From: Lachnospiraceae bacterium
GTDB taxonomy: Bacteria; Bacillota; Clostridia; Lachnospirales; Lachnospiraceae
Assembly: GCA_017462755.1 (NCBI GenBank)
Contig: JAFTQM010000038.1
Location: forward strand, 61,468-125,467
Length of the DNA stretch: 64,000 nucleotides
Direction: 5' to 3'
Positions 8,619-17,572 of this stretch are shown here, in pieces. Under the pieces are notes generated by a model. It saw only the letters and a list, made by a program, of their open reading frames with translations. It did no database searches and was not told where the DNA came from. The position numbers and the translations under genes were made by a program. How positions within the stretch are numbered: position 1 is the stretch's first letter; each line of letters starts with the position of its first letter.

Positions 8619-9539
8619 ATGATAGATGAATTAGTAAAACAGATTACAGAAAAGAACGCACCTGTTGTAGTGGGACTGGATCCAATGCTTTCCTATGTAC
8701 CGGAGCAGGTAAAGGCAGCAGCCTTTGAGGAGAAGGGGGAGACGTTAGAGGGAGCAGCAGAGGCAATCTGGCAGTTCAATAAAGCGATTGTGGATGCAAC
8801 CTATGATTTGATTCCGGCTGTAAAGCCACAGATTGCGATGTATGAGCAGTTTGGTGTGCCGGGTGTACTGGCATTTGCAAAGACCGTAGAGTATTGTAAG
8901 TCCAAGGGGCTGGTGGTAATCGGAGATATCAAGCGTGGTGATATCGGCTCGACTTCGACCGCGTATGCAGTAGGACATATCGGACAGGTAGCCGTAGGCA
9001 GCAAGACCTACCGTGGCTTTGAGGAGGATTTTGTTACGGTAAATCCATACCTTGGTACGGATGGTGTAAAGCCGTTCGTGGATGTGTGCAAGGAAGAGAA
9101 CAAGGGTATCTTCGTATTGGTAAAGACCTCCAATCCATCCAGTGGTGAGTTCCAGGATCGTCTGATTGACGGCAAACCGCTGTATGAGTTAGTAGGTGAA
9201 AAGGTAAATGAATGGGGCGCTGAGTGTATCGGCTCCTGTGGCTATAGTGCAGTCGGTGCTGTAGTCGGAGCAACTTATCCGGAGATGGGTAAGGTATTGC
9301 GTAAACTGATGCCAAAGACATATATTCTGGTACCGGGCTACGGTGCGCAGGGCGGCAAGGCTGCAGACCTCGTACATTATTTTAATCCGGATGGTTTGGG
9401 TGCGATTGTAAATTCTTCCCGCGGTATTATTGCTGCATACAAGCAGGAAAAGTATGCGTCCTTTGGTGCGGCAAATTATGCGGATGCTTCCAGACAGGCA
9501 GTGATTGATATGATTGAGGATATCAACTCTGCACGTTAA
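8619..9539 (+). CDS. pyrF: Orotidine 5'-phosphate decarboxylase (type 2)
   Basis: Converts OMP to UMP, the last step of de novo UMP synthesis. 306 residues fits the longer type 2 subfamily rather than the roughly 240-residue type 1. VVVGLDPML at the N-terminus, VIGDIKRGDIGSTSTAYA (the D-x-K-x-x-D catalytic array) and VKTSNPSSGEFQD are visible, and PGYGAQGG near the C-terminus is the phosphate loop. The SD AAAGAAAGGA precedes the ATG. It follows pyrC and is probably in the same transcript. Confidence 0.93.
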   Translation: MIDELVKQITEKNAPVVVGLDPMLSYVPEQVKAAAFEEKGETLEGAAEAIWQFNKAIVDATYDLIPAVKPQIAMYEQFGVPGVLAFAKTVEYCKSKGLVVIGDIKRGDIGSTSTAYAVGHIGQVAVGSKTYRGFEEDFVTVNPYLGTDGVKPFVDVCKEENKGIFVLVKTSNPSSGEFQDRLIDGKPLYELVGEKVNEWGAECIGSCGYSAVGAVVGATYPEMGKVLRKLMPKTYILVPGYGAQGGKAADLVHYFNPDGLGAIVNSSRGIIAAYKQEKYASFGAANYADASRQAVIDMIEDINSAR

Positions 9540-9568
9540 TCGAAAGAATAGGAGCAAAGGGAACGAGA

Positions 9569-9985
9569 ATGATTAAAAAGTTTTGTCCATATTGCGACCA
9601 TGAGATAGGCGGAGCAAGGAAATGCCCATATTGTAATTCAAGAGTAAGAAAGCCGGTGTTGGTGGAGACTTCGGCAGAGTATTCTACTTCTGCAAGTGCG
9701 ATGCCGGGCGATTGTGATTGTAATATTCATTCGCCGCAGCTGCATCCGCACGATGATGCGTACCGTGACAGTACGGATGCATCCTTTGAGCGGGATTACA
9801 AGGAGGCATATCAGTCGGATCGTTCATCAATGCGTGCGGCTGCGAGCCGGGCATCGAATCGTTTGAACCCGGCTACGACCAAGGGACAGCCAAAGAAAAA
9901 CAATGCAGCGAAGACGGTTGTAATTGTGTACATAATAATTTTTGTTTTGATGCAGTTGATGCGGATTCTGATGGCGTTGGATTAG
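9569..9985 (+). CDS. Zinc-ribbon protein with C-terminal membrane anchor
   Basis: 138 residues. CPYC (residues 6-9) and CPYC (19-22) form a zinc-ribbon at the very N-terminus, a polar low-complexity linker follows, and one hydrophobic helix (KTVVIVYIIIFVLMQLMRILM) ends the protein. It begins 29 bp after pyrF with SD GGAGCAAAGGGAA, so it could ride on the pyr transcript. Function unknown; the layout resembles small membrane-tethered zinc-ribbon proteins common in Clostridia. Confidence 0.7.
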   Translation: MIKKFCPYCDHEIGGARKCPYCNSRVRKPVLVETSAEYSTSASAMPGDCDCNIHSPQLHPHDDAYRDSTDASFERDYKEAYQSDRSSMRAAASRASNRLNPATTKGQPKKNNAAKTVVIVYIIIFVLMQLMRILMALD

Positions 9986-10018
9986 AGCTTAGATGCAGTG
10001 TGTCAGTGCAAATGATTG

Positions 10019-10609
10019 CTATGCAAGCTCTTTGGTACGATTCTTTGTGACAATGAAAAGCAGTAATAGCAAAAGTGCCGGAATCAGCAGATTTTTGTAG
10101 CGGGCATACCAGCTGGTAACGATGGACCAGTTTTCTTTCAGGAAAAAGCCAAGTCCCAAAAGGAGGCAGTTCCAGCAGAGAATGCCGATGAAAGAAAACG
10201 GCAGGAAAATACGGAGCGGCTGACGCATGGCACCGGCGGCAAAGCCGAGGTATGTGCGACAGAGTGGGATGAATCTGCCGAAGAGTACCAGTAGCTTACC
10301 GTAGCGCCGGAATTTTTGGAAGGAGCCTTCGATTCCTTTATGTAACGAAGGAAATCGTTTGCCCAGACGGGTAAGCAGCGGGGTTCCGCCGAAATAGCCG
10401 ATGGTATAACAAATGCTGGTACCAATCAATCCTGCAAAACCACTTAAGAGGACGAGCAGTGGAAAAGAGATGTTCTGGTTGCTTGCCAGCGCTCCGCAAA
10501 ATGGCAGAATGATTTCTGAGGATACCGGAAAACAAGCGTATTCTAAGAGGATGAGGAGTAACATAGCGGGCAGACCGAAATGTCGCAGCAAAGAAAAAAG
10601 ACGTTCCAT
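10019..10609 (-). CDS. DedA-family membrane protein
   Basis: 196 residues, several hydrophobic helices. The pattern EYACFPVSSEIILPFCGALA near the N-terminus and the motif GKLLVLFGRFIPLCRTYLGFAAGAMRQPLRIFLP match the DedA/SNARE-associated family (conserved R in GRFIP and the following G-A-G). Members act in membrane lipid handling, including undecaprenyl-phosphate or phospholipid translocation. It is convergent with the zinc-ribbon gene and divergent from the CotH gene. Confidence 0.85.
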   Translation of the reverse strand: MERLFSLLRHFGLPAMLLLILLEYACFPVSSEIILPFCGALASNQNISFPLLVLLSGFAGLIGTSICYTIGYFGGTPLLTRLGKRFPSLHKGIEGSFQKFRRYGKLLVLFGRFIPLCRTYLGFAAGAMRQPLRIFLPFSFIGILCWNCLLLGLGFFLKENWSIVTSWYARYKNLLIPALLLLLLFIVTKNRTKELA

Positions 10610-10701
10610 GATAGGGTTTCTCCAATGGAATAATCAATTTATCATATGCATATCATCAGAAAAAGTGAACTTGCAGGGCAGTACTTAATTACTGAAGTTT
10701 G

Positions 10702-10740
10702 ACGCAGGAAGGAGCTGACAGCAGTTTCTTCCTGCGTTTT
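10702..10740 (+). terminator. Terminator-like hairpin before the CotH lipoprotein gene
   Basis: Perfect 10-bp stem ACGCAGGAAG / CTTCCTGCGT (10702-10711, 10728-10737) followed by TTTT. No plus-strand gene lies immediately upstream (the DedA gene is on the other strand), so it may act as a leader hairpin for the gene at 10832 rather than as an ordinary 3' terminator. Confidence 0.45.
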
Positions 10741-10831
10741 GCGTGAAAATAAAGTAGTTGTTTTAGGCAAACTCGTTGTTAAAGAGAGTCAGGGATTGAG
10801 AAGGTATCGTTGGTACAGAAAAGAGGGAAGA

Positions 10832-12868
10832 ATGAGAAGGAAGAAGCAATGGATTTTGGGACTGCTGCTGGCATTGTCTGCGACAACCGCATTTGGTGCT
10901 TGCGGAAAGCAGGAGAAGGCAGAATCAGTAGAAAATGAAGTGGTTACAGACGGTAAGGAGCAGGATGCGACATCCGGCGAAGAGAATGAAAAGGTAAGTG
11001 AAGGCACAGAGGATAGCAAGCCGGAGGGCGAGGCACCGGAGGGAGAAAAGCCTACTCTGGAGGATTTAAAAATTGAAGCGGAGGTGCTTCCAAAGCTTTC
11101 GGTGGCAAGCGGTGCATATGCGGAAGACTTTGCGCTGGAGCTCTCTTGTGCGGAGGCGGAGGCAATTTATTATACGACGGATGGCAGTGACCCGCGTACC
11201 AGCGAAACCAGAATCAAATACGAGGGAGCGCTTTCGGTCACGGATCGTGCCGGAGAGCCGAACGTGATATCGGCAGTTTCTCCGAGTTTGTTTGATGCGG
11301 CAAATGCAGTAATGAATGCGGAGAGAAATGGCTTTGACAGCCGGATTCCGGTGCCGGAGGCAGAAGCAGTGGATAAGTGTACGACAATCCGTGTGGCAGC
11401 ATGCTTGGGCGAAAAGGAGTACTCTGCTGTAGCAACCGGAACTTACTTTGTCGGCGATATGGCAGAGCATATTCAGGGCATTAAGGAAAGCTGTGAGGCA
11501 GCAGGTACGACGCTTGCGATTATTTCGATTACAATGGAGCAGTCGGATTTGTTTGATCCGACGACAGGTATCTATGTAAAGGGCGATATCTATGCAAAGG
11601 AGCTGGAAAAGGTATTAGCGTCCGGCAAGCGTTTAAAGACCGATGAGGCGAGAAATTATGCGGCGAATTACACCCAGCGCGGCAGGGAATGGGAGCGCTC
11701 TGCGCATATTGATTTCTTGGAGAGTGACGGTACGACCACGACCTGCGTATTGCAGCAGGATTGCGGTATCCGTGTGCAGGGAAATTATTCCCGTTCGGAT
11801 TTGCAGAAGGGCTTCCGGCTGTATGCCAGAAAAGACTACGGAGAAAAGAATTTTAAATACGCGGTGTTTGGCGAGGAATTGACCGATGACGCGGGCAAGA
11901 CGAAGGATAAGTTTAAGACATTGATTCTGCGGAATGGCGGTAATTGTGCGTTTACAACCAAATACAGTGATACCTATTGGCAATCCCTGCTTGGTGCTTC
12001 TGCCTGTGATACGCAGGCATCCCGGCCGTGTGTGGTGTACCTGAACGGCGAGTATTGGGGATTATATGTGCTCGAGGAGGACTATTCGGAGGATTATTTC
12101 GAGGATACGCATGGTGTAGTAAAGGAGAATGTTGTACTCTACAAGGGCGATGCGGAAAAATACGCGAGTGGTTATAAGCTGGATTTGGGCGAGCTGCCGG
12201 AGGGTGTGAGTGACGAGAGCTATTACTTTAAGGAGCTGTATGAGTTTTTTGAGAGTCATAAGGATTTGAGTGCGCAGGAGGACTATGAGGCATTTATAAA
12301 GCTGGTGGATCCGGAATCGGTGTTAGATTATTATGCTGCGGAAATCTGGATTAATAATAAGTGGGACTGGCCGGGTAAAAACTGGTCGATGTGGAAGACG
12401 ACGGAGGTGGATGCAGCCAATCCGTATGCGGACGGCAGATGGCGCTTCTGTTTCTATGACATGGAGTTTGGTGGTGTCAGCGGTGCATCGGATGCACGCA
12501 CGAATACCATCAAAGAGGACAACTATCAGCCGGATGGTATGCTGGATGATTCGACGAATAATGTAGCGGTGCTCTGCTATGTGTATTTGATGTCCAATGA
12601 AGATTTCAGAAGCCGCTATATCGAAAAGCTTACCGGTTTATCGGAGGGCTGGTTTGAGTACGATACGGCTAAGGAACGGCTGGATTGGTTTAATGCAGTG
12701 TATTCGCCGCTTTATCCGCAGTTCTTTGAGCGTTATCCGGGTTCGGGAGATGCCGAAAACAGTGTTTACGGCGGTTATGCTTCGTATCAGTGTATTGCGG
12801 ACTTTTTGGAGAAGAGAGCGGGTTATATACAGCCGATGGTAGAGTTTATTGAGAAACATTATCAATAA
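10832..12868 (+). CDS. CotH-domain lipoprotein
   Basis: 678 residues from ATG 10832 (SD AGAGGGAAG); an upstream TTG at 10739 is less likely because the lipoprotein signal starts at 10832. MRRKKQWILGLLLALSATT then FGAC looks like a lipobox with Cys as lipid site, followed by an acidic Glu-rich linker. A chitobiase/hexosaminidase C-type beta domain (IYYTTDGSDPRTSE) precedes a CotH kinase-like domain (RNGGNCAFTTKYSDTYWQSL, LNGEYWGLYVLEEDYSEDYF, and near the end WRFCFYDMEFGG). CotH-like proteins can phosphorylate Ser residues on spore coat proteins, but the target here is unknown. Expected on the outer face of the membrane. The presence of a beta domain suggests surface or glycan contact. Confidence 0.85.
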   Translation: MRRKKQWILGLLLALSATTAFGACGKQEKAESVENEVVTDGKEQDATSGEENEKVSEGTEDSKPEGEAPEGEKPTLEDLKIEAEVLPKLSVASGAYAEDFALELSCAEAEAIYYTTDGSDPRTSETRIKYEGALSVTDRAGEPNVISAVSPSLFDAANAVMNAERNGFDSRIPVPEAEAVDKCTTIRVAACLGEKEYSAVATGTYFVGDMAEHIQGIKESCEAAGTTLAIISITMEQSDLFDPTTGIYVKGDIYAKELEKVLASGKRLKTDEARNYAANYTQRGREWERSAHIDFLESDGTTTTCVLQQDCGIRVQGNYSRSDLQKGFRLYARKDYGEKNFKYAVFGEELTDDAGKTKDKFKTLILRNGGNCAFTTKYSDTYWQSLLGASACDTQASRPCVVYLNGEYWGLYVLEEDYSEDYFEDTHGVVKENVVLYKGDAEKYASGYKLDLGELPEGVSDESYYFKELYEFFESHKDLSAQEDYEAFIKLVDPESVLDYYAAEIWINNKWDWPGKNWSMWKTTEVDAANPYADGRWRFCFYDMEFGGVSGASDARTNTIKEDNYQPDGMLDDSTNNVAVLCYVYLMSNEDFRSRYIEKLTGLSEGWFEYDTAKERLDWFNAVYSPLYPQFFERYPGSGDAENSVYGGYASYQCIADFLEKRAGYIQPMVEFIEKHYQ

Positions 12869-12930
12869 ATTGATTATAAAATGCAGAGTATCTGAAAAAG
12901 CTCTTGCAAGATTACAGAAAGGAACGAAAA

Positions 12931-13968
12931 ATGGAAAAGAATACAACAGATTACATGGTAAAAGTTTTGGAGGAATTATTGAACATTCCGAGCCCATCGG
13001 GGTTTACTAAGGCTGCAACGGAGTGGGTCAGAGCGCTGGTAACGGAGCTTGGGTTTGAGTCGGAGTATCTTGCGAAGGGCGGTTTGCTGGTCAAGGTGCC
13101 GGGGCGTAACCCGGAGCTTACCATTGGAGTATCGGCGCATTTAGATACGCTGGGTGCGATGGTACGCTCGATTAATTCGAACGGAACGCTTCGGTTTATT
13201 CCGGTCGGAGGTATTCCGATGCAGACCTTAGAGAGCGAGCATTGCCGGATTCATACCCGGAGCGGAAAGGTGTATACCGGTACGTTTTTGTGCAACAGTA
13301 TGACGGTGCATGTATATGACGATGCGAGAACGCTGGAGCGCGTGCCGAAGAATATGCATATCCGCATTGACGAGCGGGTCAAGACCAAGGAGGATGTGCA
13401 GGCATTGGGCATCAATACCGGAGATTATATCAGCTATGGACCGGATTTTATGTTTACGGAGAGTGGCTTTATCAAGAGTCGGTTCTTGGATGATAAGGCT
13501 TCGGTGGCGATATTGCTGACGATGCTGGCACAGATGAAGGAAGAGGGCAAGCAGCCGGAATACAATCTGAATCTTCTTGTTACGAATATGGAAGAGGTTG
13601 GATTTGGATGCAACTATATTCCGAGTGAGATTCGTGAATTTATCGCCGTTGATATGGGTGCCATCGGGGATGATTTGAACGGAAATGAATATTCGGTGTC
13701 GATTTGTGCCTGCGATGGCGGCGGACCATATGATTATGAGATAACCGGACGCTTGCAGGAGGCAGCCAAGGCAGCAGGCGTAGAATATGTAGTGGATGTA
13801 TTCAGCAACTACAGCTCGGATGCGACGACGGCGATGCGTGGCGGTAACAACGTGCGTATTGGTCTGCTCGGACCGGGAATTCATGCGTCACATGGTATGG
13901 AGCGGACCCACATTTCTGCAATGGAGGGTACCTTGAAGACACTACAGCAGTATTTGCAGATTGCTTAG
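12931..13968 (+). CDS. M42-family metallopeptidase
   Basis: 345 residues from ATG 12931 (SD AGAAAGGAAC). The full set of di-metal ligands of M42 aminopeptidases is visible in order: SAHLDTLG (His, Asp), DDKAS (bridging Asp), the EE pair in NMEEVGFG, DMGAIG (Asp) and the final His in HASHGMERTH. Members are cytoplasmic, often dodecameric aminopeptidases or deblocking enzymes; some are glutamyl aminopeptidases or cellulases by old annotation. It follows the CotH gene by 62 bp and may be cotranscribed. No terminator hairpin is visible after it. Confidence 0.9.
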   Translation: MEKNTTDYMVKVLEELLNIPSPSGFTKAATEWVRALVTELGFESEYLAKGGLLVKVPGRNPELTIGVSAHLDTLGAMVRSINSNGTLRFIPVGGIPMQTLESEHCRIHTRSGKVYTGTFLCNSMTVHVYDDARTLERVPKNMHIRIDERVKTKEDVQALGINTGDYISYGPDFMFTESGFIKSRFLDDKASVAILLTMLAQMKEEGKQPEYNLNLLVTNMEEVGFGCNYIPSEIREFIAVDMGAIGDDLNGNEYSVSICACDGGGPYDYEITGRLQEAAKAAGVEYVVDVFSNYSSDATTAMRGGNNVRIGLLGPGIHASHGMERTHISAMEGTLKTLQQYLQIA

Positions 13969-14056
13969 AAAATTGTAAGATTTGATAAAAAAACGAAATA
14001 AAAATGTAATTTCACTGGGAGAAATGCATAAAAAAGGATAAAAAAATCTAATGAAC

Positions 14057-14085
14057 TTGACAATACGAGTATTATTGTATACAAT
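14057..14085 (+). promoter_or_regulatory. Promoter with 12-bp palindromic operator before the citrate synthase operon
   Basis: TTGACA (14057-14062), 17-bp spacer, TACAAT (14080-14085). The perfect palindrome ATTGTATACAAT (14074-14085) covers the -10. This is the kind of site bound by GntR/FCD regulators, and such a regulator is the third gene of the operon, so autoregulation is likely. Confidence 0.7.
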
Positions 14086-14137
14086 TTACTTGATTAAAGT
14101 GATAAGTAGATAAATTGATACTGAATGGAGGCTAATT

Positions 14138-15550
14138 ATGCAGAATCGAAAAGTGTATCTGAATAGACATAACAACCTGCTCTCCCTTGAAGAGCATATG
14201 TACGAGATGGTTGAAGTAACGACGCCAAACGTGTTCCGGAATCTGTTTCCGTATGACGAGGTGCCGAAGATTGCGTTCAATGATCGTATCGTACCACATA
14301 ACATGCCGGAGGAAATCTGGATTACAGATACGACCTTTCGTGATGGTCAGCAGTCCAGAGCTCCATATACCACGGAGCAGATTGTAACCATCTTTGATTA
14401 TTTGCATCGTCTGGGTGGACCAAACGGTATCATTCGTCAGAGTGAGTTCTTCCTTTACAGTAAGAAGGATCGTGATGCAGTTTATAAATGTATGGAGCGC
14501 GGCTATAAGTTCCCGGAGGTAACCTCTTGGATTCGTGCGAGCAAGAAGGATTTCCAGTTAGTTAAGGATCTTGGCATGAAGGAAACCGGTATTTTGGTAA
14601 GCTGCTCCGATTATCATATTTTCTATAAGATGAATATGACCAGAGGTCAGGCAATGGATCACTATCTGAGCGTGGTGCGTGAGTGTCTGGAGACCGGCGT
14701 GGCACCGAGATGTCATTTGGAGGATATTACCAGAGCAGATATTTATGGTTTTGTAATTCCGTTCTGTTCGGAATTAATGAAGTTAGGTGCAGAGTACGGT
14801 ATTCCGGTAAAGATTCGTGCCTGCGATACAATGGGCTATGGTGTCAACTTCTCCGGTGCGGTGATTCCGCGTTCGGTACAGGGTATCATCTATGGCTTAA
14901 ATACCCATGCGGGTGTACCGGCAGAGCTGTTAGAGTGGCATGGTCATAACGATTTTTACAAGGCAGTAGCAAACTCTACCACTGCATGGCTGTATGGTGC
15001 CAGCGGTGTTAACTGCTCGCTGTTTGGTATCGGTGAGCGTACCGGTAACACTCCTTTGGAGGCAATGGTATTCGAGTATGCGCAGTTGAAGGGTACTCTG
15101 GATGGCATGGAGACTACGGTTATTACAGAGCTTGCAGAGTATTACAAGAAGGAAATCGGTTATCGGATTCCGCACAGAACACCTTTCGTCGGAAAGAACT
15201 TCAATGTTACCCGTGCGGGTGTACATGCAGACGGCTTGTTAAAGAATGAGGAGATTTACAATATCTTCGATACGGAGAAGTTCCTGAATCGTCCGGTACT
15301 GGTATCGGTATCGAATACCTCCGGTCTCGCAGGTATTGCGCACTGGATTAATACGTTTTTCCGCTTAAAGGGTGAGCATGCAATCGACAAGTCCCATCCA
15401 TTGGTAGCAAAGATTAAGGAAGCAGTGGACAAGGAATACGAGGGCGGTCGTATTACAGTAATGACCGACGATGAGCTGATTGCATTGATTGAGGCAAACG
15501 AAAAGGAATGCGGCATTGATTTACCGGATGTAGATTTGAATAATATTTAA
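14138..15550 (+). CDS. DRE-TIM aldol enzyme, probable Re-citrate synthase
   Basis: 470 residues of the isopropylmalate/homocitrate synthase family. TDTTFRDGQQSRAPY carries the metal-Asp and catalytic Arg, RCHLEDITRADIYGFV the helix after the active site, EWHGHNDFYKAVAN the two metal His residues, and GIGERTGNTPLEAM the C-terminal barrel motif. The C-terminal LeuA dimer/allosteric domain of true isopropylmalate synthase is not recognisable. It is 15 bp upstream of an isocitrate dehydrogenase and no leu genes are nearby. This context fits the Re-face citrate synthase of clostridia, condensing acetyl-CoA and oxaloacetate to feed 2-oxoglutarate and glutamate. Homocitrate synthase is the main alternative. 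Controlled by the promoter/palindrome at 14057-14085. Confidence 0.75.
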   Translation: MQNRKVYLNRHNNLLSLEEHMYEMVEVTTPNVFRNLFPYDEVPKIAFNDRIVPHNMPEEIWITDTTFRDGQQSRAPYTTEQIVTIFDYLHRLGGPNGIIRQSEFFLYSKKDRDAVYKCMERGYKFPEVTSWIRASKKDFQLVKDLGMKETGILVSCSDYHIFYKMNMTRGQAMDHYLSVVRECLETGVAPRCHLEDITRADIYGFVIPFCSELMKLGAEYGIPVKIRACDTMGYGVNFSGAVIPRSVQGIIYGLNTHAGVPAELLEWHGHNDFYKAVANSTTAWLYGASGVNCSLFGIGERTGNTPLEAMVFEYAQLKGTLDGMETTVITELAEYYKKEIGYRIPHRTPFVGKNFNVTRAGVHADGLLKNEEIYNIFDTEKFLNRPVLVSVSNTSGLAGIAHWINTFFRLKGEHAIDKSHPLVAKIKEAVDKEYEGGRITVMTDDELIALIEANEKECGIDLPDVDLNNI

Positions 15551-15564
15551 TGGAGGAAATAAAA

Positions 15565-16734
15565 ATGAGCGATTATACCGCACAGATTGAAGCAGCAAAG
15601 GAAAAATTCGGCGCACTGCTTGCAGAGCAGTTGAAGCGTGTAGAGGATATGAAGGCACAGGGAGATTTCTTAGATTATCAGGCACTTAATAAGATTATCA
15701 TCGGTATCTGCGGTGGCGATGGTATCGGTCCTGCAATTACCGGACAGGCACAGCGTATTCTGGAATTTCTGCTCGCTGAGGAAGTGAATAAGGGCAAGGT
15801 AGAGTTCAAGGTAATCGACGGTCTGACGATTGAGCGTCGTGCCGAATTGCAGAAAGCAATTCCGGATGATACCTTAGAAGAATTGAAGCAGTGCCATGTT
15901 ATCTTAAAGGGACCGACCACGACTCCGAGAAAGGGTGATCCATGGCCAAACGTAGAGAGTGCAAATGTAGCAATGAGAAAGGCACTGGACTTGTTTGCAA
16001 ATGTACGTCCGGTTCGTATTCCGGAGCAGGGCATCGACTGGACCTTCTATCGTGAGAACACCGAGGGTGCTTACGCAGTCGGCAGCAAGGGTGTGCATGT
16101 AACAGAGGATTTGGGCGTAGACTTTACGGTAGTAACCACACAGGGTACGGAGCGTATTATCCGTGCAGCGTTTGAGTTTGCAAAGGCAAACGGCAAGACC
16201 CGCGTAACTGCAGTTACGAAGGCAAATATTATTAAGACAACCGACGGTAAGTTCCTTGATATGTTCCGTGAGATTGCAAAGGAATATCCGGACATTACCG
16301 CAGATGACTGGTATATCGATATCATGACTGCAAAGCTGATTGACGAGACCAGAAGAAGAGATTTCCAGGTAGTGGTATTACCAAACCTTTACGGAGATAT
16401 TATTACGGACGAGGCTGCTGAGTTCCAGGGCGGCGTAGGTACGGCAGGAAGTGCGAATATCGGAAAGCGTTATGCAATGTTCGAGGCGATTCATGGTTCC
16501 GCACCTCGTATGGTAACGGAAGGCAGAGCGCAGTATGCAGATCCTTGCAGCGTGATTCGTGCAGCAGCGATGCTTCTGTCCCACATCGGCTATCAGGAGC
16601 AGTCCGACAAGCTTTACAAGGCACTGGATATCTGTACGATTACAGAAAAGAAGCTGGTAATGACCGGACGTGCAGATGGTGCTACCGGAGAAGCATTTGC
16701 AGATTATATCATGGAGACCATCAAGGGCTTATAA
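15565..16734 (+). CDS. icd: Isocitrate dehydrogenase (isocitrate/isopropylmalate dehydrogenase family)
   Basis: 389 residues from ATG 15565 with SD GGAGG; the ATG at 15550 overlaps the preceding stop and sits on that SD, so it is less likely. Motifs: KGPTTTPRKG, NVESANVAMRKALDLFANVRP (substrate loop), FYRENTEGAYAVGS (catalytic Tyr), VLPNLYGDIITDEAAEFQGG (metal Asp residues and catalytic region) and IHGSAPRM for the cofactor loop. Oxidative decarboxylation of isocitrate to 2-oxoglutarate is expected; cofactor preference cannot be fixed by eye. It is between the Re-citrate synthase candidate and a GntR regulator; aconitase is not in the window. Confidence 0.85.
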   Translation: MSDYTAQIEAAKEKFGALLAEQLKRVEDMKAQGDFLDYQALNKIIIGICGGDGIGPAITGQAQRILEFLLAEEVNKGKVEFKVIDGLTIERRAELQKAIPDDTLEELKQCHVILKGPTTTPRKGDPWPNVESANVAMRKALDLFANVRPVRIPEQGIDWTFYRENTEGAYAVGSKGVHVTEDLGVDFTVVTTQGTERIIRAAFEFAKANGKTRVTAVTKANIIKTTDGKFLDMFREIAKEYPDITADDWYIDIMTAKLIDETRRRDFQVVVLPNLYGDIITDEAAEFQGGVGTAGSANIGKRYAMFEAIHGSAPRMVTEGRAQYADPCSVIRAAAMLLSHIGYQEQSDKLYKALDICTITEKKLVMTGRADGATGEAFADYIMETIKGL

Positions 16735-16755
16735 GCAGGAGTATAGGGAACGCTT

Positions 16756-17424
16756 ATGGAAGAAAAAGAAGTGCAGAGCGAGGTAACGGACAAATATTCG
16801 TTGCGCGGCAGGGTGTTTAACCGGCTGCGCGAGGATATTTTATCAGGAAAATATGAAAGCAATGAAGAGCTTCGGGAAATTACGATTGGTGCTGAGATGG
16901 GTGTCAGCCGTACCCCGGTGCGGGAAGCATTGCGCCAGCTGGAGCTGGAGGGACTGGTAAAAATCGTGCCGAATAAGGGAGCGTTTGTTACCGGCATTTC
17001 CGCAAAGGATATTCATGATATTTATTATATTCGTTCCTATCTGGAGGGCTTGTGCGCCAAATGGGCGTGTGAGCATATCACAGCGGAGCAGTTAGAGCAG
17101 CTGGAGGAAACGATTTATCTTTCCGAATTCCATGCGAGAAAAAAGCACATGGAGCAGATTGTGGAGCTGGATAATAAGTTTCACGAGATTATTTATGAGG
17201 CATGTGACAGCAAGATGCTGCGGCATATTCTGAGTGACTATCACCATTATGTCGAACGGGTTCGCAAGGTATCGCTGTCCGACGTAAATCGGGCAACGAA
17301 ATCCAACGAAGAGCATACCAAGATATTGGAGGCAATTCGGGCGAAGGATGCAGAATTGGCAGAGCATCTGGCGCATGAGCATATCATTAAAACAATTGAT
17401 AATTTAAACCGGTGCGGGCTGTAG
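16756..17424 (+). CDS. GntR-family regulator with FCD domain
   Basis: 222 residues. N-terminal winged helix: LRGRVFNRLREDILSGKYESNEELREITIGAEMGVSRTPVREALRQLELEGLVKIVPNKGAFV, the classic FadR-subfamily pattern. The C-terminal all-helical FCD domain includes the metal-ligand pattern D-x3-H (ELDNKFHEIIYEA) and later His residues. It closes the citrate synthase/IDH operon and most likely binds the palindrome ATTGTATACAAT on the operon promoter in response to a carboxylate such as citrate. The effector is inference. A terminator overlaps its stop. Confidence 0.9.
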   Translation: MEEKEVQSEVTDKYSLRGRVFNRLREDILSGKYESNEELREITIGAEMGVSRTPVREALRQLELEGLVKIVPNKGAFVTGISAKDIHDIYYIRSYLEGLCAKWACEHITAEQLEQLEETIYLSEFHARKKHMEQIVELDNKFHEIIYEACDSKMLRHILSDYHHYVERVRKVSLSDVNRATKSNEEHTKILEAIRAKDAELAEHLAHEHIIKTIDNLNRCGL

Positions 17425-17442
17425 GTCTGCACCGATTTTTTG
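17410..17442 (+). terminator. Terminator of the citrate synthase-IDH-gntR operon
   Basis: CGGTGC (17410-17415) pairs with GCACCG (17429-17434), followed by ATTTTTTG. The hairpin overlaps the gntR stop codon. Confidence 0.65.
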
Positions 17443-17498
17443 TAGGTGTGAGAGTTTGCAAGGTAAACGTGTTTTATAATACATAGTAGCTAAGCTTG

Positions 17499-17551
17499 TT
17501 GACAAACTATCTCTTTGGAGATACAATAAAGAAAAGTGACTCTAAAGAGAT
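17499..17551 (+). promoter_or_regulatory. Promoter and twin operators of the toxin-antitoxin pair
   Basis: TTGACA (17499-17504), 17-bp spacer, TACAAT (17522-17527). An inverted repeat ATCTCTTTGGAGAT (17509-17522) fills the spacer, and a second copy in related form, ACTCTAAAGAGAT (17539-17551), lies near the start point. Two such sites on the promoter fit repression by the HTH antitoxin. Confidence 0.7.
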
Positions 17552-17572
17552 GGTTGGAAGCGAGGTGTTCCT

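Noticed and set aside
10739-10831. Upstream TTG start for the CotH lipoprotein
   Set aside because: It would bury the lipoprotein signal behind 31 residues; ATG 10832 has a good SD.
13228-13884. Long open frame antisense to the M42 peptidase gene
   Set aside because: No SD, no recognisable domain, and the sense strand has complete catalytic motifs; a shadow of codon bias.
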